This document shows positions 1-7,286 of a DNA stretch of 23,698 nt, in pieces. The notes beneath the pieces were generated by a model. The model searched no databases. It saw nothing but the letters and a program-made list of their open reading frames with translations, and was not told where the DNA came from. The number at the start of each line of letters is the position of its first letter. The stretch's first letter is position 1. Made by a program: the position numbers and the translations under genes. Source of the stretch: Actinomycetota bacterium (GTDB lineage Bacteria > Actinomycetota > Thermoleophilia > Gaiellales > Gaiellaceae); assembly GCA_005883365.1 (NCBI GenBank), contig VAXA01000011.1, forward strand, positions 1-23,698, given 5' to 3'.

Positions 1-342
1 GGGCTGATCGACTACCACGAGCAGCACCGCTACGCGTACGAGCTCCTCGGGCTCGACGACCGGCGGGAGCGGGAGATCGGAGCCGCCGCTTCGGGGACGT
101 CGCTCGCGGCGCTCGAGGCGTACCGCAACGGCGTAGCGTCCGTCCTCGCCTGGGCGGCCGTGAAGCTCCGGCCGGACGCCCCCGTGCTCGTCGTCGTGAA
201 CGACCGGCGCGACCTTTACCCCGAAATCCTCGCGCGCGCGGGGCTCAGGCTCGAGGCGCGGCTACGCCGGCACGTCAACCGCCGCACAGGCCGGCGGGCC
301 GGCGAGTACTTCGAGGACGTGCTCGTTGCGCGCGTGATCTGA
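1..342 (+). CDS. DNA methyltransferase-like protein, C-terminal part (5' end outside window)
   Basis: Frame 1 is open from the first base to a TGA at 340-342, giving 113 residues of a longer protein. It begins GLIDYHEQHRYAYELLGL, which resembles the stretch after the catalytic PPY motif in actinobacterial N4/N6-type site-specific DNA methylases. The tail has alternating strands (APVLVVVND, EDVLVARVI) typical of the end of a Rossmann-like methyltransferase fold. If right, it would transfer a methyl group from S-adenosylmethionine to DNA bases. The SAM-binding and catalytic motifs lie outside the window, so the assignment rests on remembered similarity of the visible part. No restriction gene follows; the next gene is a SRPBCC protein with its own promoter. 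Confidence 0.6.
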   Translation, partial: GLIDYHEQHRYAYELLGLDDRREREIGAAASGTSLAALEAYRNGVASVLAWAAVKLRPDAPVLVVVNDRRDLYPEILARAGLRLEARLRRHVNRRTGRRAGEYFEDVLVARVI

Positions 343-344
343 GT

Positions 345-374
345 TTGTCGGCACGTCTCCGACCGGAGTACGAT
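345..374 (+). promoter_or_regulatory. Promoter of the SRPBCC gene (leaderless)
   Basis: TTGTCG at 345-350 and TACGAT at 369-374 are separated by 18 nt and match -35 and -10 elements. The -10 lies 7 nt before the GTG at 382, so transcription should begin at or next to the start codon, with no room for a Shine-Dalgarno site. This is the best-formed two-box promoter in the window. Confidence 0.6.
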
Positions 375-381
375 CGCGCTC

Positions 382-834
382 GTGCTCGAGATCACGACGT
401 CCACGACGACCCCACTCACGCCGGAGCAGGTCATCAGCGCCGCAGCGGACTTCTCGGATGCGCGCGAGAAGCTCTGGCCCAACTCGAAGAACAAGTACCT
501 GCGCGTGCACGACCGGGGAGCCCACTTTGCTGAGGTGACGGAAGGCCTCCGCATGATCGGCGTCTTCTGGGAGCGGAGCCGGTACGACTGGTCCGAGCCC
601 GGAACGATCCGGCAGACGATCATCGACTCGAACGTGATCAGCACTCGCAGCACCTGGGAGCTCGCGGCCACCCCGCAGGGCCAGGGGAGCGAGGTCGTCA
701 TGCGCCTCAGCCGCGAGTTTCGGCCGAGCATCAAGGGCAGGGTCGGCTGGGTGCTGAACCACCTCGCCGGGGCTCGGATGTGGGGTTCGTACGTCCGGCG
801 AGCGCTCGCCGAAGCGGAGAAGCGGCTCGGCTAG
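382..834 (+). CDS. SRPBCC (START/polyketide cyclase-like) family protein
   Basis: The 150-residue protein has the size and pattern of SRPBCC fold proteins: an N-terminal strand followed by a PEQVISAAADFSDAREKLWP helix, a run of beta strands (residues 40-115) and a long C-terminal helix ending in RRALAEAEKRLG. This fold makes a hydrophobic pocket for small lipophilic ligands; the ligand cannot be predicted here. No catalytic residues are recognisable. The GTG start at 382 is supported by the -10 box 7 nt upstream. Its TAG stop at 832-834 shares the CTAG of 831-834 with the stop of the convergent gene. It appears to be a single-gene unit. Confidence 0.75.
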   Translation: MLEITTSTTTPLTPEQVISAAADFSDAREKLWPNSKNKYLRVHDRGAHFAEVTEGLRMIGVFWERSRYDWSEPGTIRQTIIDSNVISTRSTWELAATPQGQGSEVVMRLSREFRPSIKGRVGWVLNHLAGARMWGSYVRRALAEAEKRLG

Positions 835-1130
835 ACCGCGCTCGACGACCGGGAGCGGAGTTCGGCGGCTGGGTCGCGCGCCACCCGGTGCGGCAGCAGG
901 CCCCAGGAGGCGGTGTTCCGCTTCGACGGAAAGAGGTCGCGCCAATCCTTCCCGATGAGCCACGTGCCGAAAAGGGCCGCGACTTCGGTGCGGCGGGTCA
1001 GATCCCAGAGCTCGGCAACCCCGCCGACGAGGAGGATTGCGAGCACGCCGAACCCCAGCACGAACTCGTGGATGCGAAGGCCGCAGAAGTAGACACGCGG
1101 ACCAAGCCGGTGGCGTTCCAGGCGCAGCAC
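831..1130 (-). CDS. Small membrane protein of unknown function
   Basis: The 99-residue protein has one clear hydrophobic segment at about residues 22-42 (EFVLGFGVLAILLVGGVAEL). A second, more amphipathic stretch (AALFGTWLIGKDWRDLF) follows, then a basic tail rich in arginine and serine. I do not recognise the family. It is probably a small inner-membrane protein. An in-frame TAG lies 10-12 nt upstream of the GTG at 1130, so the start must be here or downstream. A TAGTCT box 6 nt before this GTG supports it as a leaderless start. Its stop overlaps that of the SRPBCC gene. The long C-terminal arginine/serine tail is low in complexity, but the body reads as a real protein. Confidence 0.6.
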   Translation of the reverse strand: MLRLERHRLGPRVYFCGLRIHEFVLGFGVLAILLVGGVAELWDLTRRTEVAALFGTWLIGKDWRDLFPSKRNTASWGLLPHRVARDPAAELRSRSSSAV

Positions 1131-1136
1131 AGAATG

Positions 1137-1142
1137 AGACTA
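1137..1142 (-). promoter_or_regulatory. -10 box of the small membrane protein gene
   Basis: Read on the minus strand this is TAGTCT (TANNNT), 6 nt before the GTG start at 1130. No convincing -35 is visible. The spacing predicts a leaderless mRNA. Confidence 0.45.
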
Positions 1143-1189
1143 GATTGCAACCGTTAGCGTTCGATGAGGGAGTGGCCTCCGTTGCGGTC

Positions 1190-1195
1190 TAGGAT
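1190..1195 (+). promoter_or_regulatory. -10 box of the SnoaL-like gene
   Basis: TAGGAT lies 6 nt before the ATG at 1202 and predicts a leaderless transcript. There is no clear -35 at the usual distance and no purine-rich ribosome site before the ATG. Confidence 0.5.
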
Positions 1196-1201
1196 CGCGG
1201 C

Positions 1202-1630
1202 ATGCCGGAGTCCGTCGCCGCGTCGCACCTCCGCGAGGTGCTCGACGCTCTCAGCGCGCACGATCTCGACCGCGTCGGCGACGTCGTCGACGAGAAGTTC
1301 GAGTTCATGGACGTTGGTGGCGGCGACACCGTGCACAGCCGGGACGAGTGGCGTGCGTTCTGCGACGTCTTCGTCACCGCCTTTCCGGACCTGACGCAGG
1401 AGGTGCAGTTGCTCGTCGACGCCGGCGAATACGCGTTCGCCGAGGTCGTCGCTCGCGGCACCCACACCGGCCCGCTCGCGACGCCCGAAGGAGATATTGG
1501 CCCGACGGGCCGAACGATCGAGGTGCCCTTCTGCGTGGTCATGCACGCTCGCGACGGGTTGCTCGTCGATGGACGTGAGTACTACGACGCGGCCACCCTG
1601 CTGAGGCAGCTCGGCTTGGCGTCGGACTGA
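1202..1630 (+). CDS. SnoaL-like / NTF2-fold protein (ester cyclase type)
   Basis: The 142-residue protein follows the SnoaL/NTF2 cone fold. The N-terminal helices (VLDALSAHDLDRVGDVVDEKFEFMD) are followed by a central region with DEWRAFCDVFVTAFPDL. Curved strands then end with EVPFCVVMHARDGLLVDGREYYDAATLLRQLGL. The phrase VDGREYYDAATLLRQLG is characteristic of this family's C-terminus. Members include small isomerases, cyclases and binding proteins; no specific reaction can be inferred. The start is set by the ATG and the -10 box 6 nt upstream. The 65-nt gap before yifB holds only the yifB promoter. Confidence 0.8.
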   Translation: MPESVAASHLREVLDALSAHDLDRVGDVVDEKFEFMDVGGGDTVHSRDEWRAFCDVFVTAFPDLTQEVQLLVDAGEYAFAEVVARGTHTGPLATPEGDIGPTGRTIEVPFCVVMHARDGLLVDGREYYDAATLLRQLGLASD

Positions 1631-1683
1631 ACAGTTCGGCGATCCTCGACCAACCCGGCACAGAGGCGTCACCACTCCGCTCG

Positions 1684-1689
1684 TAGCCT
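1684..1689 (+). promoter_or_regulatory. -10 box of yifB-dprA
   Basis: TAGCCT lies 6 nt before the GTG at 1696. A GTG at 1692 is also present, but it is out of frame with the YifB reading frame and only 2 nt from the box. The spacing therefore supports 1696 as a leaderless start. Confidence 0.5.
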
Positions 1690-1695
1690 CGGTGC

Positions 1696-3159
1696 GTGCT
1701 TGCACGCGCGGTCACGCATGCGCTCGTCGGCCTCGAGCCGCGCCGGGTCGACGTGGAGGCGCACGTCCGCGACGGTCTCCCCGGCTTCGCTATCGTCGGC
1801 CTTGCCGACCGCGCCTGCCAGGAAGCGCGTGAGCGGGTCAGAAGTGGGATCTCCGCCGCCGAGCTGAGCTTCCCGGACGGGCGCATCACGGTCAACCTCG
1901 CGCCTGCCGAGTTGCGCAAGGAGGGATCGGGCTTCGACCTGCCGATCGCGCTCGCGCTCCTCGCAGCCTCCCAGCAGCTGCCGCGGAGCGCGCTCGAGCG
2001 TACGGCCGCCGTCGGGGAGCTCGCGCTCGACGGTCGCCTGCGCCGGGTCGGAGGCGTTCTCGCCGTCGCCGAGGGCGCACGGCGGCTTGGAGTCGAGCGC
2101 CTCCTGTGCCCGGGAGACTGCGCGCGAGAGGCGGCCCTCGCCGGCGTCGACGCGATCCCGATCCACCATCTCGCCGAGGCCGTCGCCTTCCTGCGCGGCG
2201 AGCTCGAGCTCGAGCCCGAGCCGCCGCTCGTGTCGAACGGCAACGGCGCGGCGGCGGCAGCCGACCTCGCCGAGGTCCGCGGACAGGAGCGCGCGCGCCG
2301 TGCGCTCGAGCTCGCGGCAGCGGGTGCCCACAACGTCCTCCTCGGCGGGCCGCCAGGCACGGGGAAGACGATGCTCGCGCGCCGGCTGCCCGGGATCCTG
2401 CCGCCGCTCGACTCCGAGGCAGCCCTCGAGGTGACGCGGATCCACTCGGTCGCGGGGATCGTGGACGAGGAGCAACCGCTCGTCTCGCGGGCGCCGTTCC
2501 GCGCGCCGCACCACAGTGCCTCGACCGCCGCCATCGTCGGCGGCGGGCCGCGCCTGCGGCCGGGCGAAGCGAGCCTCGCGCATCGCGGCGTGCTCCTCCT
2601 GGACGAGCTCGCCGAGTTCCATCGACCGGTGCTCGAGGCGCTACGGCAGCCGCTCGAGGACGGTTTCGTCTCGGTGTCGCGCGCGGCCGGCCGCATCGTC
2701 TTTCCGGCCCGGTTTCAGCTCGTTGCGACCATGAACTTGTGCCCATGCGGCGGGCGCGGTGACCCCGCCGCGCGGTGCAGCTGCTCCGCGCAGCGGCTCG
2801 CGCGGTACCGGGACAAGCTGTCGCGCGCGCTTCTCGACCGCTTCGACCTCGTCCTTGCCATGCCGCGAGTCCGTGGGGAGGAGCTCGCCGCCGCACCGAG
2901 CGAGAGCTCTGCTGCTGTCGGCTCACGCGTGTCCGCCGCGCGCGAGCGGCTGGCCACGAGGCCGCCGTCCCGCGACAGCGAGGCCGACGCCCTTCTGCGC
3001 CGGGCCGCCGACAGCCTCCACCTCTCCGGGCGCGGGTACGCGCGCGTCGGCCGGGTCGCGCGCACGATCGCGGCGCTCGCCGGGTCCGACTCGGTGCACC
3101 CCGAGCACGTGGCGGAGGCTCTCTCGTATCGCTCGCCCGACGAGCTCGCAAATGTCTGA
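1696..3159 (+). CDS. yifB: YifB/ComM-type Mg-chelatase-like AAA+ ATPase
   Basis: The 487-residue protein has the usual YifB length and order. An N-terminal domain of the Lon-protease-like fold (LPGFAIVGLAD, GELALDGRLRRVGGVL) spans about residues 1-180. The AAA+ module follows, with Walker A GGPPGTGKT at 217-225 and Walker B VLLLDE near 299-304. A conserved cysteine cluster (CPCGGRGDPAARCSC, about 349-363) and a C-terminal Mg-chelatase domain complete it. The related ComM is a hexameric helicase that promotes branch migration when incoming DNA is integrated during natural transformation. It overlaps dprA by 8 nt, as in many actinobacteria, which supports a joint role in handling imported DNA. 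All ATPase motifs are intact. Confidence 0.93.
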   Translation: MLARAVTHALVGLEPRRVDVEAHVRDGLPGFAIVGLADRACQEARERVRSGISAAELSFPDGRITVNLAPAELRKEGSGFDLPIALALLAASQQLPRSALERTAAVGELALDGRLRRVGGVLAVAEGARRLGVERLLCPGDCAREAALAGVDAIPIHHLAEAVAFLRGELELEPEPPLVSNGNGAAAAADLAEVRGQERARRALELAAAGAHNVLLGGPPGTGKTMLARRLPGILPPLDSEAALEVTRIHSVAGIVDEEQPLVSRAPFRAPHHSASTAAIVGGGPRLRPGEASLAHRGVLLLDELAEFHRPVLEALRQPLEDGFVSVSRAAGRIVFPARFQLVATMNLCPCGGRGDPAARCSCSAQRLARYRDKLSRALLDRFDLVLAMPRVRGEELAAAPSESSAAVGSRVSAARERLATRPPSRDSEADALLRRAADSLHLSGRGYARVGRVARTIAALAGSDSVHPEHVAEALSYRSPDELANV

Positions 3160-4111
3160 GCTCACGCTCGCGGTGTTCGCGTCCGAGACCGGCACGCATC
3201 TCGTCCGGCCGCCGCGCGGGCAGCGCTGGCGCGCCTTCGAGAGACGCTTCGACGAGCGCGCCTACCTCGAGCGGCTCGCGGCGGGAGGGCACCATTTTCT
3301 AGCGCGCTCCTCGCCGGATTTCCCGCCGCTCCTACGTGCAATCCACGACCCTCCGACAGGGCTCTTCCTGCGCGGCGAGGGCGAGCCGGAGCTGCTCGCG
3401 CGGCCTGCGGTCGCGATCGTGGGAGCGCGCGCGTCATCCGGCTACGGCGCCTCCGTCGCGCGCAGCCTCGGCCGGGAGCTCGCGGCTGCGGGGCTCGTCG
3501 TCGTGAGCGGGCTCGCTCGCGGGATCGACGCGGAGGCGCACCGAGGCGCACTCGAGGCGGACGGGACGACGGTCGCGGTGCTCGGCTGCGGCATCGACCG
3601 CGACTACCCGGCCGCGCACGCCGAGCTCGCGCGCCGCGTCGCCGACGCCGGTCTCATCGTCTCGGAGTACGCGCCCGGGGTCGAGCCGGCGCCGTGGAGG
3701 TTCCCGGCACGAAACCGGATCGTCGCCGGCCTTTGTGCGGCAACCGTCGTCGTCGAGGCACGCGAACGGAGCGGCGCCCTGATCACGGCAGATCTCGCCC
3801 TCGAGGAAGGGCGGGAGGTCTTCGCGGTGCCGGGCGAGATCACGAGCTCGCTGTCCGCGGGCACGAATGCGCTGCTGAAGCTGGGCGCGGCCCCGCTGAC
3901 GGGCGCCGCCGACGTCCTCGCCTCCTTCGGGATCGAGCCCGCGCCGATGCCAGGCGAGCGCTCGCCGCTACTCGAGCTCCTGCCGGCAAGCGCCGACGAG
4001 CTCGTCCGCCGGACGGGGCTGCCGGCCGCGGAGATCGCAGCGGCCCTCATCGAGCTCGAGCTCGAAGGGCGCGCCGTCGCGCACGACGGCGTGTACCGCG
4101 GCGCATCCTGA
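3152..4111 (+). CDS. dprA: DNA processing protein DprA (DNA-protecting, RecA loader)
   Basis: The protein is 319 residues from the ATG at 3152. The reading frame is open far upstream, but homology to DprA starts only after this ATG, which overlaps the yifB stop by 8 nt. The Rossmann-like DprA core shows AIVGARASSGYG (near residue 90), SGLARGIDAEAH (near 120), a GCGIDRDYPAAH loop, WRFPARNRIVAGL, SGALITADLALEEGREVFAVPG and SAGTNALLKLGA. A C-terminal winged-helix-like part (LPASADELVRRTGLPAAEIAAALIELELEGR) follows. DprA binds imported single-stranded DNA and loads RecA on it during transformation. It is probably co-translated with yifB. It ends 8 bp from the convergent VOC gene, with no terminator between them. 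Confidence 0.95.
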   Translation: MSELTLAVFASETGTHLVRPPRGQRWRAFERRFDERAYLERLAAGGHHFLARSSPDFPPLLRAIHDPPTGLFLRGEGEPELLARPAVAIVGARASSGYGASVARSLGRELAAAGLVVVSGLARGIDAEAHRGALEADGTTVAVLGCGIDRDYPAAHAELARRVADAGLIVSEYAPGVEPAPWRFPARNRIVAGLCAATVVVEARERSGALITADLALEEGREVFAVPGEITSSLSAGTNALLKLGAAPLTGAADVLASFGIEPAPMPGERSPLLELLPASADELVRRTGLPAAEIAAALIELELEGRAVAHDGVYRGAS

Positions 4112-4119
4112 ACCTGTGC

Positions 4120-4473
4120 CTAAATGTCGATCGCGAGCGCGTGCTTCGGCTCATAGAGCGGCACTTCGACACCGCCGGGCAGCCGCAATCGGACCGAGCG
4201 CCCGAAGTCCTCTTCGCTGGGCTCGCCGGTGAACTCAACGCCTTTCCCTCGGAGGTCGTCGACCGTGGCGTCGAGGTCGTCGCAGATCAGCCAGAGCTCG
4301 TGTCTCGTATCCCCGTCGGACGGATGAACGCCGAGCTCGGCCGGCGGCAGCCCGAAGATCAGCCAGCCGGGGTGCGCCTCGACGAAGTCCCAGCCGATCA
4401 CGTCACGCAACGTCGCGCGCACCGCCTCCGCCTCGGGGCTGAAGAGGAGGACGTGTGCGCCGGTGATCGCCAT
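4120..4473 (-). CDS. VOC superfamily (glyoxalase/bleomycin-resistance fold) protein
   Basis: The 117-residue protein begins MAITGAHVLLFSPEAEAVRATL, a typical first beta-alpha unit of a vicinal oxygen chelate module. It continues with LGVHPSDGDTRHELWLICDDLDATVDDLRGKG and ends with VRLRLPGGVEVPLYEPKH. One VOC domain is about half a typical active site, so it probably dimerises. Candidate metal ligands are H50 or H58 and E110. The substrate is unknown. Its ATG shares one base (4473) with the pntB stop (TGATG on the minus strand), so it is translationally coupled as the last gene of the transhydrogenase operon. Glyoxalase-like detoxification near redox genes would make sense but is inference. The frame is open far upstream inside pntB, which is a shadow. 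Confidence 0.85.
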   Translation of the reverse strand: MAITGAHVLLFSPEAEAVRATLRDVIGWDFVEAHPGWLIFGLPPAELGVHPSDGDTRHELWLICDDLDATVDDLRGKGVEFTGEPSEEDFGRSVRLRLPGGVEVPLYEPKHALAIDI

Positions 4474-5870
4474 CAGAGGTTCTTGACGTCGGCGATGAGC
4501 TTGTCGATCGAGTCCTTCGCGTCGCCGAACAGCATCACGGTCTTCGGGTTGTAGAAGAGCGGGTTCTCGATCCCGGCGAAGCCCGGGTTCATCGACCGCT
4601 TGAGGACGACCACGGCCTGCGCGTCGTCGACGTTCAGGATCGGCATGCCGTAGATCGGTGAGCCCTGGTTGTTGCGCGCGTCGGGGTTCACGACGTCGTT
4701 CGCGCCGACCACGACCGCGACGTCGGTGCGCGGGAACTCGCCGTTCGCCTCGTCGAGCTCGTGTAGCTCGTCGTAGGGGACGTTCGCCTCGGCGAGGAGG
4801 ACGTTCATGTGCCCCGGCATCCGGCCGGCGACCGGGTGGATCGCGTACGAGACCTCGACGCCCTTGCCCTCGAGGAGGTCGGCGAGCTGGCGGACGTCGT
4901 GCTGCGCCTGTGCGACGGCTAGCCCGTAGCCCGGAACGAAGACGACCTTGTGCGCGTACGCGAGCATCACCGCCACGTCCTCCGCGCTCGCGCTCCGGAC
5001 GCTGCCGCCGTCCGCGCCTGCGGCCGCGGCCGCGGCTCCGCCATCCTGGATCTGGCCAAACGCGGAGAAGAGCACGTTCGCTATCGAGCGGTTCATCGCC
5101 CGGCCCATCATCAGCGTCAGCAGCGTCCCCGAGGCGCCGACGAGCATTCCGCTGACGATCAGGACGTTGTTCTCGAGCTCGAAGCCGCTCGCGGCGACGG
5201 CGAGGCCGGTGAACGCGTTCAGGAGCGAGATCACGACCGGCATGTCCGCGCCACCGATCGGGAGCACGAACAGGACGCCAAACAGGAGCGCGAGGCCGAC
5301 CAACACCCACAGGAGCCACTGCTGCTGCACGCCCGACACGAGCGCCAGACCGCACCCGAGCGCCGCCAGGAACAGCGCGCCGTTGACGAACTGCTGGCCC
5401 GAGTAGGTGATCGGCCGACCCTGGATCAGCTCCTGGAGCTTCGCGAACGCGACCATCGAGCCGGCGAAAGAGATTGCGCCGATCAGCGCCGAGAGAACGA
5501 TCGCGAGCGAGATGTCGACCTTCGGCGCGCCGGGCGGGGGCAGGATGCGATGCAGCTCGTCGAGGGCGATCAGCGTCGCGGCGCCGCCGCCGACGCCGTT
5601 GAACAGCGCCACCATCTGCGGCATCGCGGTCATGTGCACCTTGCGCGCCGCAACGGCTCCGAAACCGCCGCCGAGCAGCATCCCGAGCGCGATCGCCCAC
5701 CAGCTCGTCGTGCCGATGCGGATCCACGTGACGACGACCGCGAGCATCATCCCCGCCGCCCCGATCTGAACGCCGCGCCGAGCGCTGGCCGGGTTGGAGA
5801 GGTCGCGCAGCGCGAGGATGAACGTGACGATCGTGATCAGGTAGAGCAGGTTGGCGGTGTTCGAGCTCAC
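4473..5870 (-). CDS. pntB: NAD(P) transhydrogenase subunit beta
   Basis: The 465-residue protein has the family's usual length. The N-terminal membrane domain (about residues 5-270) carries many hydrophobic segments and the GGADMPVVISLLNAFTGLA region. An alanine-rich linker (about 275-295) leads to the C-terminal NADP(H)-binding domain III, with VPGYGLAVAQAQH, HPVAGRMPGHMNVLLAEA, VGANDVVNPDA, YGMPILNV and a final SMNPGFAGIENPLF. With the alpha subunits it couples proton entry to hydride transfer from NADH to NADP+, supplying NADPH. It starts with a GTG that shares one base with the stop of pntAB (TAGTG). All key loops look intact. Confidence 0.96.
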   Translation of the reverse strand: MSSNTANLLYLITIVTFILALRDLSNPASARRGVQIGAAGMMLAVVVTWIRIGTTSWWAIALGMLLGGGFGAVAARKVHMTAMPQMVALFNGVGGGAATLIALDELHRILPPPGAPKVDISLAIVLSALIGAISFAGSMVAFAKLQELIQGRPITYSGQQFVNGALFLAALGCGLALVSGVQQQWLLWVLVGLALLFGVLFVLPIGGADMPVVISLLNAFTGLAVAASGFELENNVLIVSGMLVGASGTLLTLMMGRAMNRSIANVLFSAFGQIQDGGAAAAAAGADGGSVRSASAEDVAVMLAYAHKVVFVPGYGLAVAQAQHDVRQLADLLEGKGVEVSYAIHPVAGRMPGHMNVLLAEANVPYDELHELDEANGEFPRTDVAVVVGANDVVNPDARNNQGSPIYGMPILNVDDAQAVVVLKRSMNPGFAGIENPLFYNPKTVMLFGDAKDSIDKLIADVKNL

Positions 5871-6181
5871 TACTCGTCCCGCTGCGGAGGCTCGCGCTTC
5901 TTGAACATCTCGAGCATCCGGTCGGTCACCACGAAGCCGCCGACGACGTTCGCGGACGCGAGCACGACCGCGACGAAGCCGATCACCCAGGTGAACGCAT
6001 CCTTGTGGTCGACGCCCAGCACGATCATGGCGCCGACGATGACGATGCCGTGGATCGCGTTGGTGCCCGACATCAGCGGCGTGTGCAGCAGCGTCGGCAC
6101 CTTCGAGATCACCTCGAAGCCGAGGAAGATCGCCAGCACGAGGATCGTCACCTCGAAGACGAGGAGGGTGTTATGGCTCAT
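5870..6181 (-). CDS. pntAB: NAD(P) transhydrogenase alpha-2 (membrane) subunit
   Basis: The 103-residue protein has three hydrophobic segments. These are LLVFEVTILVLAIFLGFEVI, a central stretch after HTPLMSGTNAIHGIVIVGA, and a third around FTWVIGFVAVVLASANVVGG. The phrase HTPLMSGTNAI is a signature of the transhydrogenase membrane domain, as is SANVVGGFVVTDRML. In E. coli this part is fused to the NAD-binding domain; here it is a separate gene, as in Rhodospirillum and many actinobacteria. Its ATG overlaps the pntAA stop by 4 nt (ATGA) and its stop overlaps the pntB start by one base, so the three subunits should be made in matched amounts. Confidence 0.95.
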   Translation of the reverse strand: MSHNTLLVFEVTILVLAIFLGFEVISKVPTLLHTPLMSGTNAIHGIVIVGAMIVLGVDHKDAFTWVIGFVAVVLASANVVGGFVVTDRMLEMFKKREPPQRDE

Positions 6182-7266
6182 GCCGCGGCTCCTTCCTTCT
6201 TGCCTGCGACGCAGGCGCCGCTTGTGATCTCGTCGCCCCAGTCGAGCGTGAGCTCGCCCTCCGGCGCGAGGTGGAGGAGGAGCGCCTGGACGTTCCGTGA
6301 GTACAGCGTCGACGCGTGGTACGGCATCGTGCTCGGGAGGTTCGTCAGCCCGACGAGCGTCACCCAGGAGCGCTCTACGATCTCGCCCGGCTCGGTCAGC
6401 TCGCAGTTGCCGCCGGTCTCGGCCGCGAGGTCGACGATCACCGACCCGGGCCGCAGCGTCTGAACGGCCGAGGCGGGGATGATCTTCGGCGCCGGCCTCC
6501 CGGGAACGGCCGCGGTCGTGATCACGACGTCGAAGTCGGCGATCCGCCCCTCGAGCGCCAGCTGCTGCGCCTCCATCTCCTCCGGTGTCAGCTCGCGCGC
6601 ATAGCCGCCCTCCGCCTCGGCGCCGGTCACTCCGAGATCGAGCCAGTTCGCCCCGAGGCTCTCGATCTGCTCGCGCACGACGGGGCGCACGTCGAAGCCG
6701 GTCGTCACGGCCCCGAGGCGCCGCGCGGTCGCGATCGCCTGGAGCCCCGCGACGCCCGCGCCGATCACGAGCACCTTCGCGGGAGGAACCGTGCCCGCGG
6801 CCGTCATGAGCATGGGGAAGAAGCGGGGGAGGTGCTCCGCGGCGAGGAGCGCGGCTCTGTAGCCGCCCACGGTCGCCTGCGACGAGAGCGCGTCCATCGG
6901 CTGGGCGCGGGTGATCCGCGGCACGGACTCGAGCGCGAACGCCGTCACGCCGCGGGCAGCGAGCGCCTCGACGCAGGCCGGGTCGGACAGCGGCTCGAGG
7001 AAGCCGATCAGGAGCTGTCCCGCGCGGAGCTGCTCGCGCTCGCCCGCCGAGGGCTTGCGGACCTTGACGACGGCGTCAGCGTCCCACGGGTCGCCGATCG
7101 TCGCGCCCGACTCGCTGTACGCGTCGTCGGGGAACGAGGCCGGGGCCCCGGCGCCCTTCTCCACGACGAGCTCGAAGCCGCCGGCCGCGAGCTTCCCGAC
7201 CGTCTCGGGAACGAGCGCGACCCGCCGCTCGCCCTCCGTCGTCTCGCGCGGGATCCCGACCCTCAT
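6178..7266 (-). CDS. pntAA: NAD(P) transhydrogenase alpha-1 (NAD-binding) subunit
   Basis: The 362-residue protein opens with MRVGIPRETTEGERRVALVP, the shared N-terminus of transhydrogenase domain I and alanine dehydrogenase. The Rossmann motif VLVIGAGVAGLQAIATARRLGA sits near residues 165-186. SSQATVGGYRAALLAAEHLPRFFPMLMTAAGTV and the later NLPSTMPYHASTLYSRNV are specific to PntA rather than alanine dehydrogenase. It binds NAD(H) in the cytoplasm and passes hydride to domain III of PntB. It is the first gene of a four-gene minus-strand operon. Its ATG lies 20 bp from the divergent dedA start, and a TAGGCT box on the minus strand is 8 nt upstream. Confidence 0.96.
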   Translation of the reverse strand: MRVGIPRETTEGERRVALVPETVGKLAAGGFELVVEKGAGAPASFPDDAYSESGATIGDPWDADAVVKVRKPSAGEREQLRAGQLLIGFLEPLSDPACVEALAARGVTAFALESVPRITRAQPMDALSSQATVGGYRAALLAAEHLPRFFPMLMTAAGTVPPAKVLVIGAGVAGLQAIATARRLGAVTTGFDVRPVVREQIESLGANWLDLGVTGAEAEGGYARELTPEEMEAQQLALEGRIADFDVVITTAAVPGRPAPKIIPASAVQTLRPGSVIVDLAAETGGNCELTEPGEIVERSWVTLVGLTNLPSTMPYHASTLYSRNVQALLLHLAPEGELTLDWGDEITSGACVAGKKEGAAA

Positions 7267-7273
7267 TCGCGAA

Positions 7274-7280
7274 TAGCCTA
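7274..7280. promoter_or_regulatory. Shared symmetric -10 element between pntAA and dedA
   Basis: The heptamer TAGCCTA reads TAGCCT on the plus strand (7274-7279, 7 nt before the dedA TTG at 7287) and TAGGCT on the minus strand (7275-7280, 8 nt before the pntAA ATG at 7266). Both match TANNNT. The whole gap between the two genes is only 20 bp, so one box appears to serve leaderless transcription in both directions. Confidence 0.5.
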
Positions 7281-7286
7281 CGCAGC

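Noticed and set aside
1..342. Restriction-modification or other defence system at the left edge
   Set aside because: Only the end of a methyltransferase-like gene is visible, and no nuclease or defence gene follows, so an orphan methylase is equally likely.
262..963. Long minus-strand open frame of 233 residues opposite the SRPBCC gene
   Set aside because: It is rich in arginine, proline and alanine without domain signatures and lies across two better-supported genes. This is a typical shadow in GC-rich DNA.
2759..3151. Extension of dprA into yifB
   Set aside because: The frame is open, but its residues are an arginine/serine-rich shadow of yifB. DprA similarity starts after the ATG at 3152.
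1892..3295. 467-residue minus-strand open frame opposite yifB and dprA
   Set aside because: It is low-complexity arginine-rich translation with no recognisable motif. The plus strand carries complete YifB and DprA.
4950..6227. 425-residue plus-strand open frame opposite pntB and pntAB
   Set aside because: It is dominated by R, E, D and H repeats and runs antisense to clearly conserved transhydrogenase genes.
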